DNA of 64,000 nt, taken from the NCBI RefSeq assembly GCF_001721045.1, contig NZ_MDER01000030.1:124001-188000 (forward strand), written 5' to 3'. The notes under the pieces were generated by a model. The model worked only from the letters and a program-made list of their open reading frames with translations. It had not been told where the DNA came from and did not search any database. This document shows, one piece after another, positions 1 to 9,507 of this stretch (position 1 is the first letter of the stretch; each line of letters begins with the position of its first letter). This DNA is from Paenibacillus nuruki. GTDB lineage: Bacteria > Bacillota > Bacilli > Paenibacillales > Paenibacillaceae. Position numbers and translations under genes: made by a program.

Positions 1-291
1 CCGATCTACGTATCTGAACTGGATATGACCGGTGACGACGCAACCCAACTGGCTCGTTATAAAGAAAAATTCCCTGTACTTTGGAACCATCCTTCGGTTA
101 AAGGAGTTACCTTATGGGGATACATTGAAGGACAGACATGGGAGCCTAACACCCATTTATTGAATGCCAATGGCACAGAGCGTCCTGCACTGAAATGGTT
201 AAAACAATTTTTCGGTAAAGGGATTACAGATGGACAATCCATTATGCTCGAAAAAGATAATCTAGAGACAGCTGAAGTGCCTTCTCAATAA
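1..291 (+). CDS. Endo-1,4-beta-xylanase, GH10 family (3' end only)
   Basis: This is the C-terminal end of a GH10 xylanase, which hydrolyses internal beta-1,4 bonds of xylan. Reading frame 1 is open from base 1. The opening PIYVSELDMT matches the GH10 strand that carries the catalytic nucleophile, here the Glu at bases 16-18. The later VKGVTLWGYIEGQTWEP segment is the conserved eighth strand with its substrate-binding Trp. About 25 residues follow the usual domain end, without another recognisable domain. The N-terminus and any signal peptide lie outside the window. The ATG at 25 is an internal Met, not a start. Confidence 0.9.
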   Translation, partial: PIYVSELDMTGDDATQLARYKEKFPVLWNHPSVKGVTLWGYIEGQTWEPNTHLLNANGTERPALKWLKQFFGKGITDGQSIMLEKDNLETAEVPSQ

Positions 292-337
292 AGAAGGGAT
301 CTGTTTTTAACGGAAATGTATATTCTTATCTAAATTA

Positions 338-386
338 AAGAGTGTCAAAACCTTCTCTATGAGAAGTCTTTGACACTCTTTTTTTG
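338..386 (+). terminator. Intrinsic terminator after the xylanase
   Basis: A perfect 12-bp stem pairs AAGAGTGTCAAA (338-349) with TTTGACACTCTT (369-380). A nested CTTCTC/GAGAAG stem (352-357 with 361-366) sits in the loop, and a T-run follows. It separates the xylanase from the pssA operon. Confidence 0.9.
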
Positions 387-498
387 TGTTGTGCCAAAGA
401 CTTAAAAAAAACACAACTTCAAGATACATTAAACTAGGGTCATCTGAGTGGATATAGAAAGGTTTGATATTTATTAAACGAGCTGGAGTGTGATCACG

Positions 499-1026
499 AT
501 GAAAAAAATGCTTCCTAACCTGTTTACGCTGGGCAATTTGCTATCAGGTTTTGCTGCTATCCTTTTAATATCTCAAGAACAATTTGAAATATCAGTACTG
601 CTTATCGTAGTAGGCTTAGTCTGTGATTTCCTTGATGGGTACTGTGCAAGAATACTTCATGCAACATCCGAATTCGGAAAAGAGTTGGATTCATTAGCAG
701 ATCTGATCACGTTTGGAGTTGCTCCTGCTATTTTTGCATATGTCGTATCCCTACATGAGATACATGTCGTTGGTACAGTCTGCTGTTTATTTTATGTATG
801 TTGCAGTGCTCTCAGACTAGCACGCTTTAATGTAAGACAAAGTCATATGACTGTTTTTGTAGGCATGCCGACACCCGTAGCTGCTGTACTGTCTATACTT
901 CTCACTATTTATGTATATCCTTTAGTTGCTATGGTTGGAATAGTATTGATCGGCATACTGATGGTCAGTCCATTTTATTTTCCGAGTCTCAAAAAAGTAA
1001 AGTCTGAAGCGATGGAGGACTGTTAA
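499..1026 (+). CDS. pssA: CDP-diacylglycerol--serine O-phosphatidyltransferase
   Basis: The enzyme makes phosphatidylserine from CDP-diacylglycerol and serine in the membrane, the precursor of phosphatidylethanolamine. The CDP-alcohol phosphatidyltransferase signature is complete at about residues 45-67: DGYCAR, then eight residues, G, three residues, D, three residues, D. Several hydrophobic helices follow, and 175 residues matches the Bacillus-type enzyme. I chose ATG 499 because GGAG at 485-488 is well spaced for it; the in-frame GTG at 490 lies too close to that site. It is the first gene of a probable five-gene operon, and its stop shares one base with the next start. Confidence 0.93.
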   Translation: MKKMLPNLFTLGNLLSGFAAILLISQEQFEISVLLIVVGLVCDFLDGYCARILHATSEFGKELDSLADLITFGVAPAIFAYVVSLHEIHVVGTVCCLFYVCCSALRLARFNVRQSHMTVFVGMPTPVAAVLSILLTIYVYPLVAMVGIVLIGILMVSPFYFPSLKKVKSEAMEDC

Positions 1027-1517
1027 TGTCTACAATGCTTCAATTTTTATCAGATTATGGCTATCTGGCGATATACGGTCTGTTAACCTTAGGAATCGTT
1101 GGGCTACCAGTGCCTGATGAATTGCTAATGACTACCGTTGGTTATTTAACTACGATTGGAACGATGAAATTCCCTTATGCTCTTTTCTTTAGTTTTGCAG
1201 GAGCGATGAGCGGGATGATGATTAGTTATTGGGTTGGAAAAAAAGCAGGTCGTCCTTTTCTTAATCGCTATGGGAAGTGGGTCGGTTTGAAACCGCATCG
1301 AATTGCGAAAGCTGAGCAATGGATGAATAAATATGGCCCTTTATCTATTATGTTTGGTTATTTTATTCCAGGGTTTAGACATGTGACTTGTTATTTGTGT
1401 GGAATTACCAAAATGCCACTACGTAAGTATAGTCTATTCGCTTCTCTAGGAGCTTTATTTTGGTGCTTGATTTTTATTCTAATAGGTAGAGTATTAGGAT
1501 ATGCAAACAATGGATAA
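1026..1517 (+). CDS. DedA family membrane protein
   Basis: A DedA/SNARE-associated-type integral membrane protein of 163 residues. Members of this family act as lipid flippases, for example for undecaprenyl phosphate or phosphatidylethanolamine. It has a re-entrant N-terminal segment (GLPVPDELLM), a central positively charged loop, and the conserved FGYFIPGFRHVTCYLCG motif near residue 115, followed by a C-terminal helix. The start overlaps the pssA stop (TAATG), and GGAGG at 1014-1018 is ideally placed, so the two are probably translationally coupled. That coupling suggests transport of a PssA-derived lipid, but the substrate is inference. Confidence 0.88.
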   Translation: MSTMLQFLSDYGYLAIYGLLTLGIVGLPVPDELLMTTVGYLTTIGTMKFPYALFFSFAGAMSGMMISYWVGKKAGRPFLNRYGKWVGLKPHRIAKAEQWMNKYGPLSIMFGYFIPGFRHVTCYLCGITKMPLRKYSLFASLGALFWCLIFILIGRVLGYANNG

Positions 1518-1585
1518 AGTGCGCTACACACTTCAAATAGCTTGATACTTATTTTATGTCTTTTGAAGAAAGGAAGTACATTATA

Positions 1586-2263
1586 TTGACTAAAAAGGTT
1601 TTAATCGTAGAAGACGAACATCGTATACGTGAATTAATATCAGATTATTTTAGTAATGAACATTGGATCGTATTTCAAGCAGAAAATGGAGTAGAGGGAT
1701 GGTATGTATTTGAAGAGAAGATGCCTGATCTAGTCATTCTTGATCTTATGATGCCAGAAATGAATGGTTGGGAACTATGTCGGAAAATTCGGCAATATTC
1801 CAATGTACCGATTATTATTCTAACCGCAGTATCTGGCGACGAAAGGCAAATAGAAGGTTACGAATTAGGAGCGGATGATTATGTCACCAAGCCGTTTAGC
1901 CCTAAAGTGTTAGTCTCCAAAGCAGAGGTACTAATGCGAAGAGTCGATGGTCAGCTTGTTTCTGCTCATACTCCAATCGGTTTGGACGTGGTACTGAATA
2001 CCTTAACTCATAGATTAGAACGAAAAGACGGCATATTTGACTTAACACCTAAAGAATATGGAATTTTACAGCTATTACTTCGCAATAAAGGTATTGTTCT
2101 TCCTCGGGATACGATATTGAGATCGATTTGGGGAGCGGAATATGAAGGAGATGAACGGGTTGTAGATACACATATCAAAAAGTTACGTAGTAAGATGGGC
2201 GTTGCCGCTGATTGTATACGTACGGTATTTGGTGTGGGATATACATTTGAGGAATCCGTATGA
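1586..2263 (+). CDS. OmpR/PhoB-family response regulator
   Basis: A two-component response regulator of about 225 residues. The N-terminal receiver domain has the acidic pair (VEDE), the phosphoacceptor Asp in VILDLMMPEMNG and the switch Lys in DYVTKPF. The C-terminal winged-helix DNA-binding domain includes LTPKEYGILQLL and VVDTHIKKLRSKM. I prefer TTG 1586 because the protein then begins with the usual receiver start and AGGA at 1571-1574 is suitably spaced; an in-frame ATG at 1556 would add ten residues. The stop overlaps the next start by four bases (ATGA), so it pairs with the kinase that follows. Confidence 0.9.
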   Translation: MTKKVLIVEDEHRIRELISDYFSNEHWIVFQAENGVEGWYVFEEKMPDLVILDLMMPEMNGWELCRKIRQYSNVPIIILTAVSGDERQIEGYELGADDYVTKPFSPKVLVSKAEVLMRRVDGQLVSAHTPIGLDVVLNTLTHRLERKDGIFDLTPKEYGILQLLLRNKGIVLPRDTILRSIWGAEYEGDERVVDTHIKKLRSKMGVAADCIRTVFGVGYTFEESV

Positions 2264-4044
2264 AAAGAACAGGGATCACCACTAAATTATTTTTAGCTAC
2301 AGCATCTATTTTTGTTCTGTTTTATGTGATTGTTCTGGTTAGCCAAATTTTGGTGTTTCCAGAGTTTTATGAACATCAAAAAATGATTCAGCTCGAAAAG
2401 AATGCAGTTGAGCTGACTTCAATATATCAAAAAGATCCTACTGCGCTTCGTGAGACAGGTTCTTCTTCCATCCTGCAATCGCATAAAAGAGAGATGAACT
2501 TTGCACTGACGGATTTTGATGGGAATATGACAGTCAATGATCCTTATCGTATGCGCTTGATTCAAAAAGACGGCACAGAAGTGGATGTCTCCTTATACTA
2601 CATCGTCAGTGCGTACGGAGCAGAATTTAAAAAATTGAATCTTGCTGTTGGAACAGAACTCAAAATGTATGGTGAATTTGGTGAAAGTTCAAACAGTCGA
2701 ACATTCTATCCTTACTATATTCAAACAAGTGATGGAAAAGATGTAGGTGTAAATGAACAGCAAAGTTCAGAAGATGCCGTTCAGGGCAAAATCATTTCTA
2801 TCAGCTTACCTAGTGTAGTCAAAACAGAACAGCGATTAGGGCTTCTTTATGTAACTGTCGATGAATTTTTCCCACTAGAACAGACGTATATAGATCGCTT
2901 GAAAAGAATGGAACAGGTAGAACTCAAGTGGAAAAATCCATTTAGTGGAAGCCGAAGTGGTATTTTAATCCAGCCGTTACGTGAACAAAACGGCAACATC
3001 GAATTACTCTTTCTTGTGACTTCACTTCAGGAGATCAAAGAAACAAATAGTGCACTTCGATTATTTTATGCTTATTTGGGCGCTGGAGGCTTTATTCTAA
3101 TTTTACTCCTTTCTGTACTGTATTCTCGTCTGGTGACCCGTCCTCTTCTTATGCTAAACAAACAAGCACACAAAATGAAAGAACTTGATTTTACAGGCGA
3201 GAAGCCTTTACCACGCAAAGATGAATTAGGGAATTTATCTGGGACATTATTTGAATTATCCGGCAAATTAAATATGACGTTAGATGAGCTTAACAAAGCC
3301 AATGTTCAATTAAAAAAAGAAATTATACAGAATAAACAGATGGAGCAACTACAAAAGGACTTTTTTGCCAATGCTTCACATGAATTGAAAACCCCAATCA
3401 GTATTGTACGCGGTTTTGCAGAAGGAATACGTGATGGAATTAGTGTGGGCCGTCAGGAGCATTATGTGGAAGTTATTTTGGAGGAAAGCGCCAAAATGGA
3501 ACAACTGGTTCAAGATATGCTTGACCTTTTGCGCTTAGAATCATCAGCATTGAAGTTGTATAAGTCGCCTGTACTACTCAGTGAACTTACTCAAGACATG
3601 TTGGAGAAGCTGACTTATCAAATGGACGAAAAAGAACTTTCTGCACATCTTGTGTACAAGCAGGAGACAGAAATCAATGTCGATCCAGTCAAGATCGAGC
3701 AAGTGTTGTTGAACTTGATGACCAATGCGATCCGCCATGCCGAAAAAGGTAGCACGATAGAAATTCATATTTTGGGAACAGAACAAACGTGTCTGTATTC
3801 TATTTATAACAAAGGCGATCAAATTCCAGACGATTATCTAAAGCGAATCTGGGAACGCTTTTTTCGTGTAGAAGCTTCCAGAGATCGGAAAAGTGGAGGT
3901 ACAGGTCTAGGACTAGCGATTGTTAAACGAATTTTGGAATTACATGAGTGTGAGTATAATGTGAGAAACGTAGAAGACGGTGTTATTTTTGAGTTAACTT
4001 TTAAAAAATACTCACGAAGTAAACCGGTTGTGGGAGGATATTGA
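2260..4044 (+). CDS. Membrane sensor histidine kinase
   Basis: The cognate sensor kinase of the preceding regulator, 594 residues. TM helix 1 (about 8-31) and TM helix 2 (about 271-292) enclose a large extracytoplasmic domain of about 240 residues that I cannot assign to a family. Then come a HAMP linker, a HisKA domain with the phosphoacceptor His374 in ASHELKTPISIV, and a HATPase_c domain with NLMTNAIRHA (N box), a DDYLKRIWERFFRV segment (F box) and GGTGLGLAIV (G box). Its linkage to PssA, DedA and an ABC exporter suggests it senses a membrane or envelope signal; the ligand is unknown. Confidence 0.92.
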   Translation: MKRTGITTKLFLATASIFVLFYVIVLVSQILVFPEFYEHQKMIQLEKNAVELTSIYQKDPTALRETGSSSILQSHKREMNFALTDFDGNMTVNDPYRMRLIQKDGTEVDVSLYYIVSAYGAEFKKLNLAVGTELKMYGEFGESSNSRTFYPYYIQTSDGKDVGVNEQQSSEDAVQGKIISISLPSVVKTEQRLGLLYVTVDEFFPLEQTYIDRLKRMEQVELKWKNPFSGSRSGILIQPLREQNGNIELLFLVTSLQEIKETNSALRLFYAYLGAGGFILILLLSVLYSRLVTRPLLMLNKQAHKMKELDFTGEKPLPRKDELGNLSGTLFELSGKLNMTLDELNKANVQLKKEIIQNKQMEQLQKDFFANASHELKTPISIVRGFAEGIRDGISVGRQEHYVEVILEESAKMEQLVQDMLDLLRLESSALKLYKSPVLLSELTQDMLEKLTYQMDEKELSAHLVYKQETEINVDPVKIEQVLLNLMTNAIRHAEKGSTIEIHILGTEQTCLYSIYNKGDQIPDDYLKRIWERFFRVEASRDRKSGGTGLGLAIVKRILELHECEYNVRNVEDGVIFELTFKKYSRSKPVVGGY

Positions 4045-4047
4045 ACT

Positions 4048-5850
4048 ATGGAAGCACCGTTTGAAAAAGAATTGCCCGCAGGACCCATCAACAAGTCAAT
4101 GCTTCGCTATTTGTACAAATTGTTAAGTACGACGGGCATGCCTAAAAAAATACTGAGTATCGCTGCGCTTCTCAGTATTGCATCTTCAATGATTGGTCTC
4201 GTTTGGCCAGTGATGACAGGCAGATTTATTGACCAATTTAGTACAGGTGGAATTAATGGATTATTGATTATCCTACTTGTTGGCGTATTCCTGATGGAAG
4301 CATTAACGACAGGGGTTTCCTATTATATGTTAGCTTATGCAGGCAATCGCACAGTTACAATGTTACGTAAGCGATTATGGAGCAAAACGTTAGCATTGCC
4401 TGTTCACTTTTTTGATAATCACCGATCAGCAGATGTAATGAGCCGAATCAGTCGAGATACCGACGAGATTCGTACGTTGATTACAGAACATCTGATTTCT
4501 TTTTTCTCCAATGTACTGACCGTCATTGGCGCACTGGTCATTCTGTTCTGGCTAGATTGGCGTTTGACGTTGGTTGTTCTGCTAGCCGCTCCACTGGGTG
4601 CAGCGGTTATTATGCCAATAGGCGGAAAAATGTACAAAATTTCGATGAATATGTACGAGCAGTTGGGACAGTTTGCTTCCGTATTGACTCAGGTTATTGG
4701 AGAAATTCGATTAGTAAAGTATTCAAATGCCGAAAAGCGTGAACAAAAAAATGGATTTGATAAAGTAGATCATTTATTTGAATTGAGTATGAAAGAAGCA
4801 AAAGTCTATGCTGTTCTTTCACCGCTAATGTCGATGATTATGATTGTACTACTTACGACTGTTGTTGCTTATGGGGGTATGCGTGTATCTTCGGGCGCTT
4901 TAAGCACAGGAGTGCTTGTATCTTTTGTATTACTTTTATTTCAGATTATGCTTCCGATTAATACATTCGCTACTTTTTATTCTAACTTGCAGAAAGTATC
5001 AGGAGCAGTAGAACGCTTAAAACCGATTCTGGAAGCAGAAGTTGAAGATGAACACGATGAGAAAGGTGCTATTATGCCTATCCTTACGCAAGATATTGTC
5101 TTTCACAATGTGGAGTTCGCTTACTCCTCTGAAGAACCTATTTTAAAAGGGATTAATATATATATGCATGCTGGACAAGTTACCGCATTAGTAGGCCCTA
5201 GTGGTAGTGGGAAAACGACTATATTTTCGCTACTTGAACGATTTTATGTACCTGACAAAGGGTTGATCACTTATGGTGAAAGATCAATTGCCGATTTCGA
5301 TATTGCTTCTTTTCGTAGTAAAATCGGTTATGTTTCTCAAGAAAGTCCGTTAGTGGATGGAACGATCCGTGACAATATTATGTATGGACGTATAGATACG
5401 GTAACAGAAGCAGAAATGATAGAGGCAAGCCAACAGGCATATGCCCACGATTTTATTACCTCATTGTCTAAAGGTTATGATACCGAAGTCGGTGAAAGAG
5501 GAATCCGATTGTCAGGCGGTCAGAAACAGCGGATTGCTATCGCTCGTGCTTTACTGCGTAAGCCAGATATTCTGCTACTTGATGAAGCCACAGCGAGTCT
5601 GGATAGTGATTCGGAGCATGAAGTTCAGCAAGCTTTAGAGCATTTGATGAGCCGTTGTACAACGATTGTTATCGCCCATAGACTTTCAACGATTACGAAT
5701 GCAGATCAGATTGTCGTTTTGGAGTTTGGACAGATTACAGGTACAGGACGGCATGAAGAATTACTAAACACTCATTCTTCCTACGCAGAATGGACAAATA
5801 AACAGTTCCGGCAAACTCGAAGTCATGATCCTCAACGTTTGATAGATTAA
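4048..5850 (+). CDS. ABC transporter half-exporter, BmrA/LmrA-like
   Basis: A type IV ABC exporter half-transporter of 600 residues, with six membrane helices in roughly residues 25-310 and then one ATPase domain. Visible motifs are Walker A GPSGSGKTT (about 382-390), Q-loop YVSQES, signature LSGGQKQR, Walker B ILLLDEATAS and the H-loop IAHRLS. It probably works as a homodimer, as B. subtilis BmrA does for drugs and lipophilic compounds. It starts three bases after the kinase stop, so it is likely expressed with that two-component system and may be its output. The substrate is not readable from sequence. Confidence 0.9.
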   Translation: MEAPFEKELPAGPINKSMLRYLYKLLSTTGMPKKILSIAALLSIASSMIGLVWPVMTGRFIDQFSTGGINGLLIILLVGVFLMEALTTGVSYYMLAYAGNRTVTMLRKRLWSKTLALPVHFFDNHRSADVMSRISRDTDEIRTLITEHLISFFSNVLTVIGALVILFWLDWRLTLVVLLAAPLGAAVIMPIGGKMYKISMNMYEQLGQFASVLTQVIGEIRLVKYSNAEKREQKNGFDKVDHLFELSMKEAKVYAVLSPLMSMIMIVLLTTVVAYGGMRVSSGALSTGVLVSFVLLLFQIMLPINTFATFYSNLQKVSGAVERLKPILEAEVEDEHDEKGAIMPILTQDIVFHNVEFAYSSEEPILKGINIYMHAGQVTALVGPSGSGKTTIFSLLERFYVPDKGLITYGERSIADFDIASFRSKIGYVSQESPLVDGTIRDNIMYGRIDTVTEAEMIEASQQAYAHDFITSLSKGYDTEVGERGIRLSGGQKQRIAIARALLRKPDILLLDEATASLDSDSEHEVQQALEHLMSRCTTIVIAHRLSTITNADQIVVLEFGQITGTGRHEELLNTHSSYAEWTNKQFRQTRSHDPQRLID

Positions 5851-5851
5851 T

Positions 5852-5886
5852 AAAAAAAGCGGTCACTTTTGTAGTGATCGCTTTTA
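5852..5886. terminator. Bidirectional intrinsic terminator
   Basis: AAAAGCGGTCAC (5855-5866) pairs with GTGATCGCTTTT (5874-5885), with one G-U wobble. T-runs occur on both strands, so it can end both the plus-strand ABC operon and the converging minus-strand kinase operon. Confidence 0.85.
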
Positions 5887-5943
5887 GTGATAAGTAATGA
5901 ATATGATTATTATTGTGTACATCTAGATGACTCAATCGACTGG

Positions 5944-7224
5944 TTAGATCGCATTAAATTGCAAATGAAATGTAGTCGATTCGCCGATTGTACTGGTCGC
6001 ATACAACTTTCCACTATGCTGATCGACAATAGAGCTAGCAATAGCAAGCCCTAAGCCATAGCCACCCTGCTTACGAGCACGTGAGGTGTCTGTACGGTAA
6101 AAGCGGTCGAAGATACGGGTAAGATGCTCTGGTGCGATACCTTCGCCTGTATTGGTCACTGTCAGCGATACTTCATGTGGTTGGCGTTTGAGCGCAATAG
6201 TAATCGTACCCTGAGCATTGGCATATTTAATAGCATTATCCAGTAAGATCATAATCACTTGATGAATTTGCTCCTGACTACCGTTGATCATAAGATTCGG
6301 TTCAATATGATAATCAAGAGTGAGTTCTTTTTCAAAAATAACAGCTTCCATCGTTAAGATAATACGCTCTGTCGTTTCACTAAGATCGAAAGGCGTATAG
6401 ACCATCTGTGTACGAGAACCTTCCATTTCGGTGAGGTAAAGAAGATCATTGGTTAAGCGAGCCATGCGTTCTGTTTCTAACTTGATATACTCTAGCCATC
6501 TTGCCTGACTTTCGATCGTTTCTTCACGATTGGATAGAAGAACATCTGCATTGGTATTGATAATAGCCAGCGGTGTTTTGAGTTCGTGAGAAGCATCCGC
6601 AATAAACTGTTTTTGTTTATCAAAAGCTTCTTTGACAGGTTGAATCGAACGGTTCGCAAAAAATCGACTGGTGAAATATAACGCGACTAACATAATCAAG
6701 CCGACAGCCGCAAAAGTATAGATCAGATTTCGTAAAATATCTTGTTGAGCGGTAATATCGAGAAAAATCAATTTGTACCCTGAACCTGTAGGTTGCTTGA
6801 TAAAGGCCCAATCACTACTATCTAGCTTAAATTGTCCATTATCTTTGTTGATTGTTTTGGCTTCAGTCAGTGCCGATTGATACAAAGTGCTATCCATTTC
6901 AAAGGGAGAGTGAGCGGCTGTCATATTCCAATTGCTATCCGTCTCAATGGAAAAAGATAACGAGCGTTCTGTAAAGGCATTATCATTAGGTTGACCGTTA
7001 TTATTCATACCGCCTGCATTGTTCATGCCACCCTGATTAGGTGGCATCTGTCCATTACCAGCATTGCGAGGATAAATAGTAGCAATTCGAGATAATTCAC
7101 TACGAATATCATTTTGAGCATTGCGGTAGGTAATCGTATAGATCGAAGCAAATGCAAGTAGCATTAATACCGAAATCGTGACGAGATTAACAATCAGAAA
7201 TCGATTACGAAGCTTGTTGAACAT
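5944..7224 (-). CDS. Membrane sensor histidine kinase (second system)
   Basis: A sensor kinase of 426 residues: TM helix 1 (about 8-30), an extracytoplasmic loop to about residue 155, TM helix 2 (about 160-180), HisKA with His213 in DASHELKTPLAII, and HATPase_c with LLDNAIKYA and GGYGLGLAIA. No HAMP is evident. The outer loop has an Asn/Gly/Met-rich low-complexity stretch (GGMNNAGGMNNNGQPNDN), unusual for a sensor domain. The start overlaps the regulator stop by one base (TGATG), so the pair is co-translated. The signal is unknown; Bacillus relatives with this layout include cell-envelope sensors. Confidence 0.9.
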   Translation of the reverse strand: MFNKLRNRFLIVNLVTISVLMLLAFASIYTITYRNAQNDIRSELSRIATIYPRNAGNGQMPPNQGGMNNAGGMNNNGQPNDNAFTERSLSFSIETDSNWNMTAAHSPFEMDSTLYQSALTEAKTINKDNGQFKLDSSDWAFIKQPTGSGYKLIFLDITAQQDILRNLIYTFAAVGLIMLVALYFTSRFFANRSIQPVKEAFDKQKQFIADASHELKTPLAIINTNADVLLSNREETIESQARWLEYIKLETERMARLTNDLLYLTEMEGSRTQMVYTPFDLSETTERIILTMEAVIFEKELTLDYHIEPNLMINGSQEQIHQVIMILLDNAIKYANAQGTITIALKRQPHEVSLTVTNTGEGIAPEHLTRIFDRFYRTDTSRARKQGGYGLGLAIASSIVDQHSGKLYATSTIGESTTFHLQFNAI

Positions 7225-7904
7225 CAGGAAGTCACCTCTTCTAATACATAACCGACCCCACGAATCGTACTGATCTTGACTTGAGAGTGCAGAAAGTTGA
7301 GCTTTTTACGTAAAAAAGAAATATACACTTCCACATTGTTGTACTCTACATCGGAATCGAATCCCCATAACTTTTCAATAATCTGCTCTTTGGAAGTCAC
7401 TCCTTGCTTGCGGGTAATAAGCAATTCGAGCAACTCATTTTCTTTCAAATTCAGCTTCATTTCTTTGCCACTAACGGATAACTTGAGATTGGCTGTGTTT
7501 AATTGAATATCTCCAAATATAAGCCCTTCTTCCGGTAAAACTTCTCCTTTACGGCGGAGTGCAGCTCGGATACGTGCCAGTAATTCTTCTGCTGAAAAAG
7601 GCTTGGCGATATAATCGTCTGCGCCATAATCCAGTCCGATCACTTTATCTGTAATTTCTCCTTTGGCAGTTAGCAAAATAACAGGTGTTGCGACTCCTTG
7701 CTGGCGCAACGTTTTGAGAACACTTATCCCGTCCATTTCAGGCATCATAATATCCAGTAAGAGCAAATCATAGATACCGGTCTGGGCATAATCTAGCCCT
7801 GTCCGTCCATCATGTACCGCATCAACAGAATAATGATTTTTTTTCAAAATTTGTGTTAATGCTTCTGCCAAATGAAGTTCATCTTCTACTATTAATATTC
7901 GCAT
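7224..7904 (-). CDS. OmpR-family response regulator (second system)
   Basis: A receiver plus winged-helix regulator. It begins MRILIVEDE, has the phosphoacceptor Asp in LLLLDIMMPEMDG and the switch Lys in DYIAKPF, and ends in the DNA-binding segment EYNNVEVYISFLRKKL. I chose ATG 7904 because AAAGGGTGATC lies just upstream at good spacing; the longer GTG start at 7916 falls inside that site. It is the first gene of a two-gene minus-strand operon with the kinase. The divergent gene at 8040 could share its promoter region, but I see no defined operator. Confidence 0.9.
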   Translation of the reverse strand: MRILIVEDELHLAEALTQILKKNHYSVDAVHDGRTGLDYAQTGIYDLLLLDIMMPEMDGISVLKTLRQQGVATPVILLTAKGEITDKVIGLDYGADDYIAKPFSAEELLARIRAALRRKGEVLPEEGLIFGDIQLNTANLKLSVSGKEMKLNLKENELLELLITRKQGVTSKEQIIEKLWGFDSDVEYNNVEVYISFLRKKLNFLHSQVKISTIRGVGYVLEEVTS

Positions 7905-8039
7905 AATGGTGATCACCCTTTAGTTGTTGTTCTATGATACATTAATAATAATGGTCAAAGCTTTAGCCAATCTTAAACTTTATTACTGTATCGACCAGAT
8001 CTGCGCCAAATTTGAATATATCTAAGAAGGTGGGCTTAT

Positions 8040-9227
8040 ATGAGTAAACCAACAATGCGTACTGTTACAATAAACATGCCTAAAGAATATGAGTATAGAC
8101 AGCTTCATTTCATGTACCAGACGATACAATTATTTACGATTAAGAAATACGTAGATATGTCTCCAGACGATTTTGATTTTGATCTACATATCGAAGATCT
8201 GTTTCTCTATAAAGGAATGCTAAGTTGTGATGCCCAAACAGGTGAAGTAAGTACATATTATTTTCCGCAATACAAAATCTTAAATCTAAGTAGCAGTCAG
8301 AACACAAGTACTTTATTCTATCTAGCCTATAGCGATGATTATCGTATGCTGTACTGTTATAAACGTGATCTTGAAGCAGAAGTCGATCAGCTTGTATTCA
8401 CCCAAGATATCAGTGATGCTTATGAACCGTCGATCAATCGTGTATGGTCTGTACATCATTTCTATTCACTAAATGAGCGGTATGCGCTAATTGCTTATTT
8501 GTTGCCAGGTCAACAAAGAGGTTATAACTATGCATTGATCGATGCACTAGAGCAGACGATGATTCCTTTTGTACCTAATGATATGATTCGAAATATAGAT
8601 TGTATTATGGGATTCAACTGCAATGGAACAGAATATCTGCTAATCAAGACAGGTGAACATATGGTACATGAACGAAAAATAGATTGGGAATATAACCGTC
8701 CAGAAGTAGAGCAATTAATAGTGATTGCAGTCGATGAATTTATCTCCAACGTTCAATCTAGTGATATAGACTTGAGTGATTTTGTTATACATTCTTCTCA
8801 AAGTCATGAAGCTTTTGCAGATTTACTTATATTAGATCAGCAATTAATCATTTTAGTAGAACGATTTGATACAGAAGATTCTCTAGTGATGTTATACACT
8901 GTGGATAACCGAAAGACTGAATATATTAGTTATCCACATGTGTATAACAAATTATATCATCTGAACCAAATCTTTTATGCTACTCGTAAGTCGGATACAT
9001 CGACTCGATTGTATAAGTTACACACAGGCGAGCAGATTGCTGAGATTTTGCAACCTCAAGGAGTGGTTACGATGATAGAAGAAGGAATCGTTACAATAGA
9101 TCAGCGTCTGGGAAGTGAAGATCGACAATTCTATATCTATAATGATCAGGGATGTACATTATGGACAGAAGATTGTGCATGGATCGATTACGAGCAGCGA
9201 TTTATATTAAAAATAAAACAAGCCTGA
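8040..9227 (+). CDS. Hypothetical protein, 395 residues, possible beta-propeller
   Basis: I do not recognise this protein. It has no signal peptide or membrane helix and is rich in Tyr, Asp and Ile. Regularly spaced beta-strand-like blocks (for example TLFYLAYSDDYRMLYCYKRD, then EYLLIKTGEH and DRQFYIYNDQGCTLW) suggest a propeller of WD/Kelch type; that is inference only. AAGAAGGTGG at 8024-8033 gives a strong ribosome site for the ATG. It stands alone, divergent from the two-component operon, and ends in its own terminator near 9273. Codon use looks like its neighbours, and the long intact frame supports a real gene. Confidence 0.75.
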   Translation: MSKPTMRTVTINMPKEYEYRQLHFMYQTIQLFTIKKYVDMSPDDFDFDLHIEDLFLYKGMLSCDAQTGEVSTYYFPQYKILNLSSSQNTSTLFYLAYSDDYRMLYCYKRDLEAEVDQLVFTQDISDAYEPSINRVWSVHHFYSLNERYALIAYLLPGQQRGYNYALIDALEQTMIPFVPNDMIRNIDCIMGFNCNGTEYLLIKTGEHMVHERKIDWEYNRPEVEQLIVIAVDEFISNVQSSDIDLSDFVIHSSQSHEAFADLLILDQQLIILVERFDTEDSLVMLYTVDNRKTEYISYPHVYNKLYHLNQIFYATRKSDTSTRLYKLHTGEQIAEILQPQGVVTMIEEGIVTIDQRLGSEDRQFYIYNDQGCTLWTEDCAWIDYEQRFILKIKQA

Positions 9228-9272
9228 CTTTATTCTTCTTATAGAAGCGAATCATATACATTATTCATTATT

Positions 9273-9304
9273 GCCATGTGCGCTATATGCGTCATGGCTT
9301 TTTT
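9273..9304 (+). terminator. Intrinsic terminator after the 395-residue gene
   Basis: GCCATG (9273-9278) pairs with CATGGC (9293-9298), with an inner CGC/GCG stem, followed by six Ts. The rest of 9305-9507 is AT-rich leader for the next gene. It includes the palindrome ATACTTAAAAGTAT at 9435-9448, of unknown role. Confidence 0.75.
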
Positions 9305-9507
9305 GTGTTTTATAGAAATGTTTTCGCAATGTAAAACATTTAAGATTCACTAAAGGTTAGGGCTGTAAGATTCAAATATAAGCAATCGAGACACACTAAC
9401 ACACGACAATATCAACACTTTATTCAAGCTCAATATACTTAAAAGTATTTTTAAAAAAACTAATCAAGTCACACCAATACATGTATACACGAAAGGAAAT
9501 GATCCAC

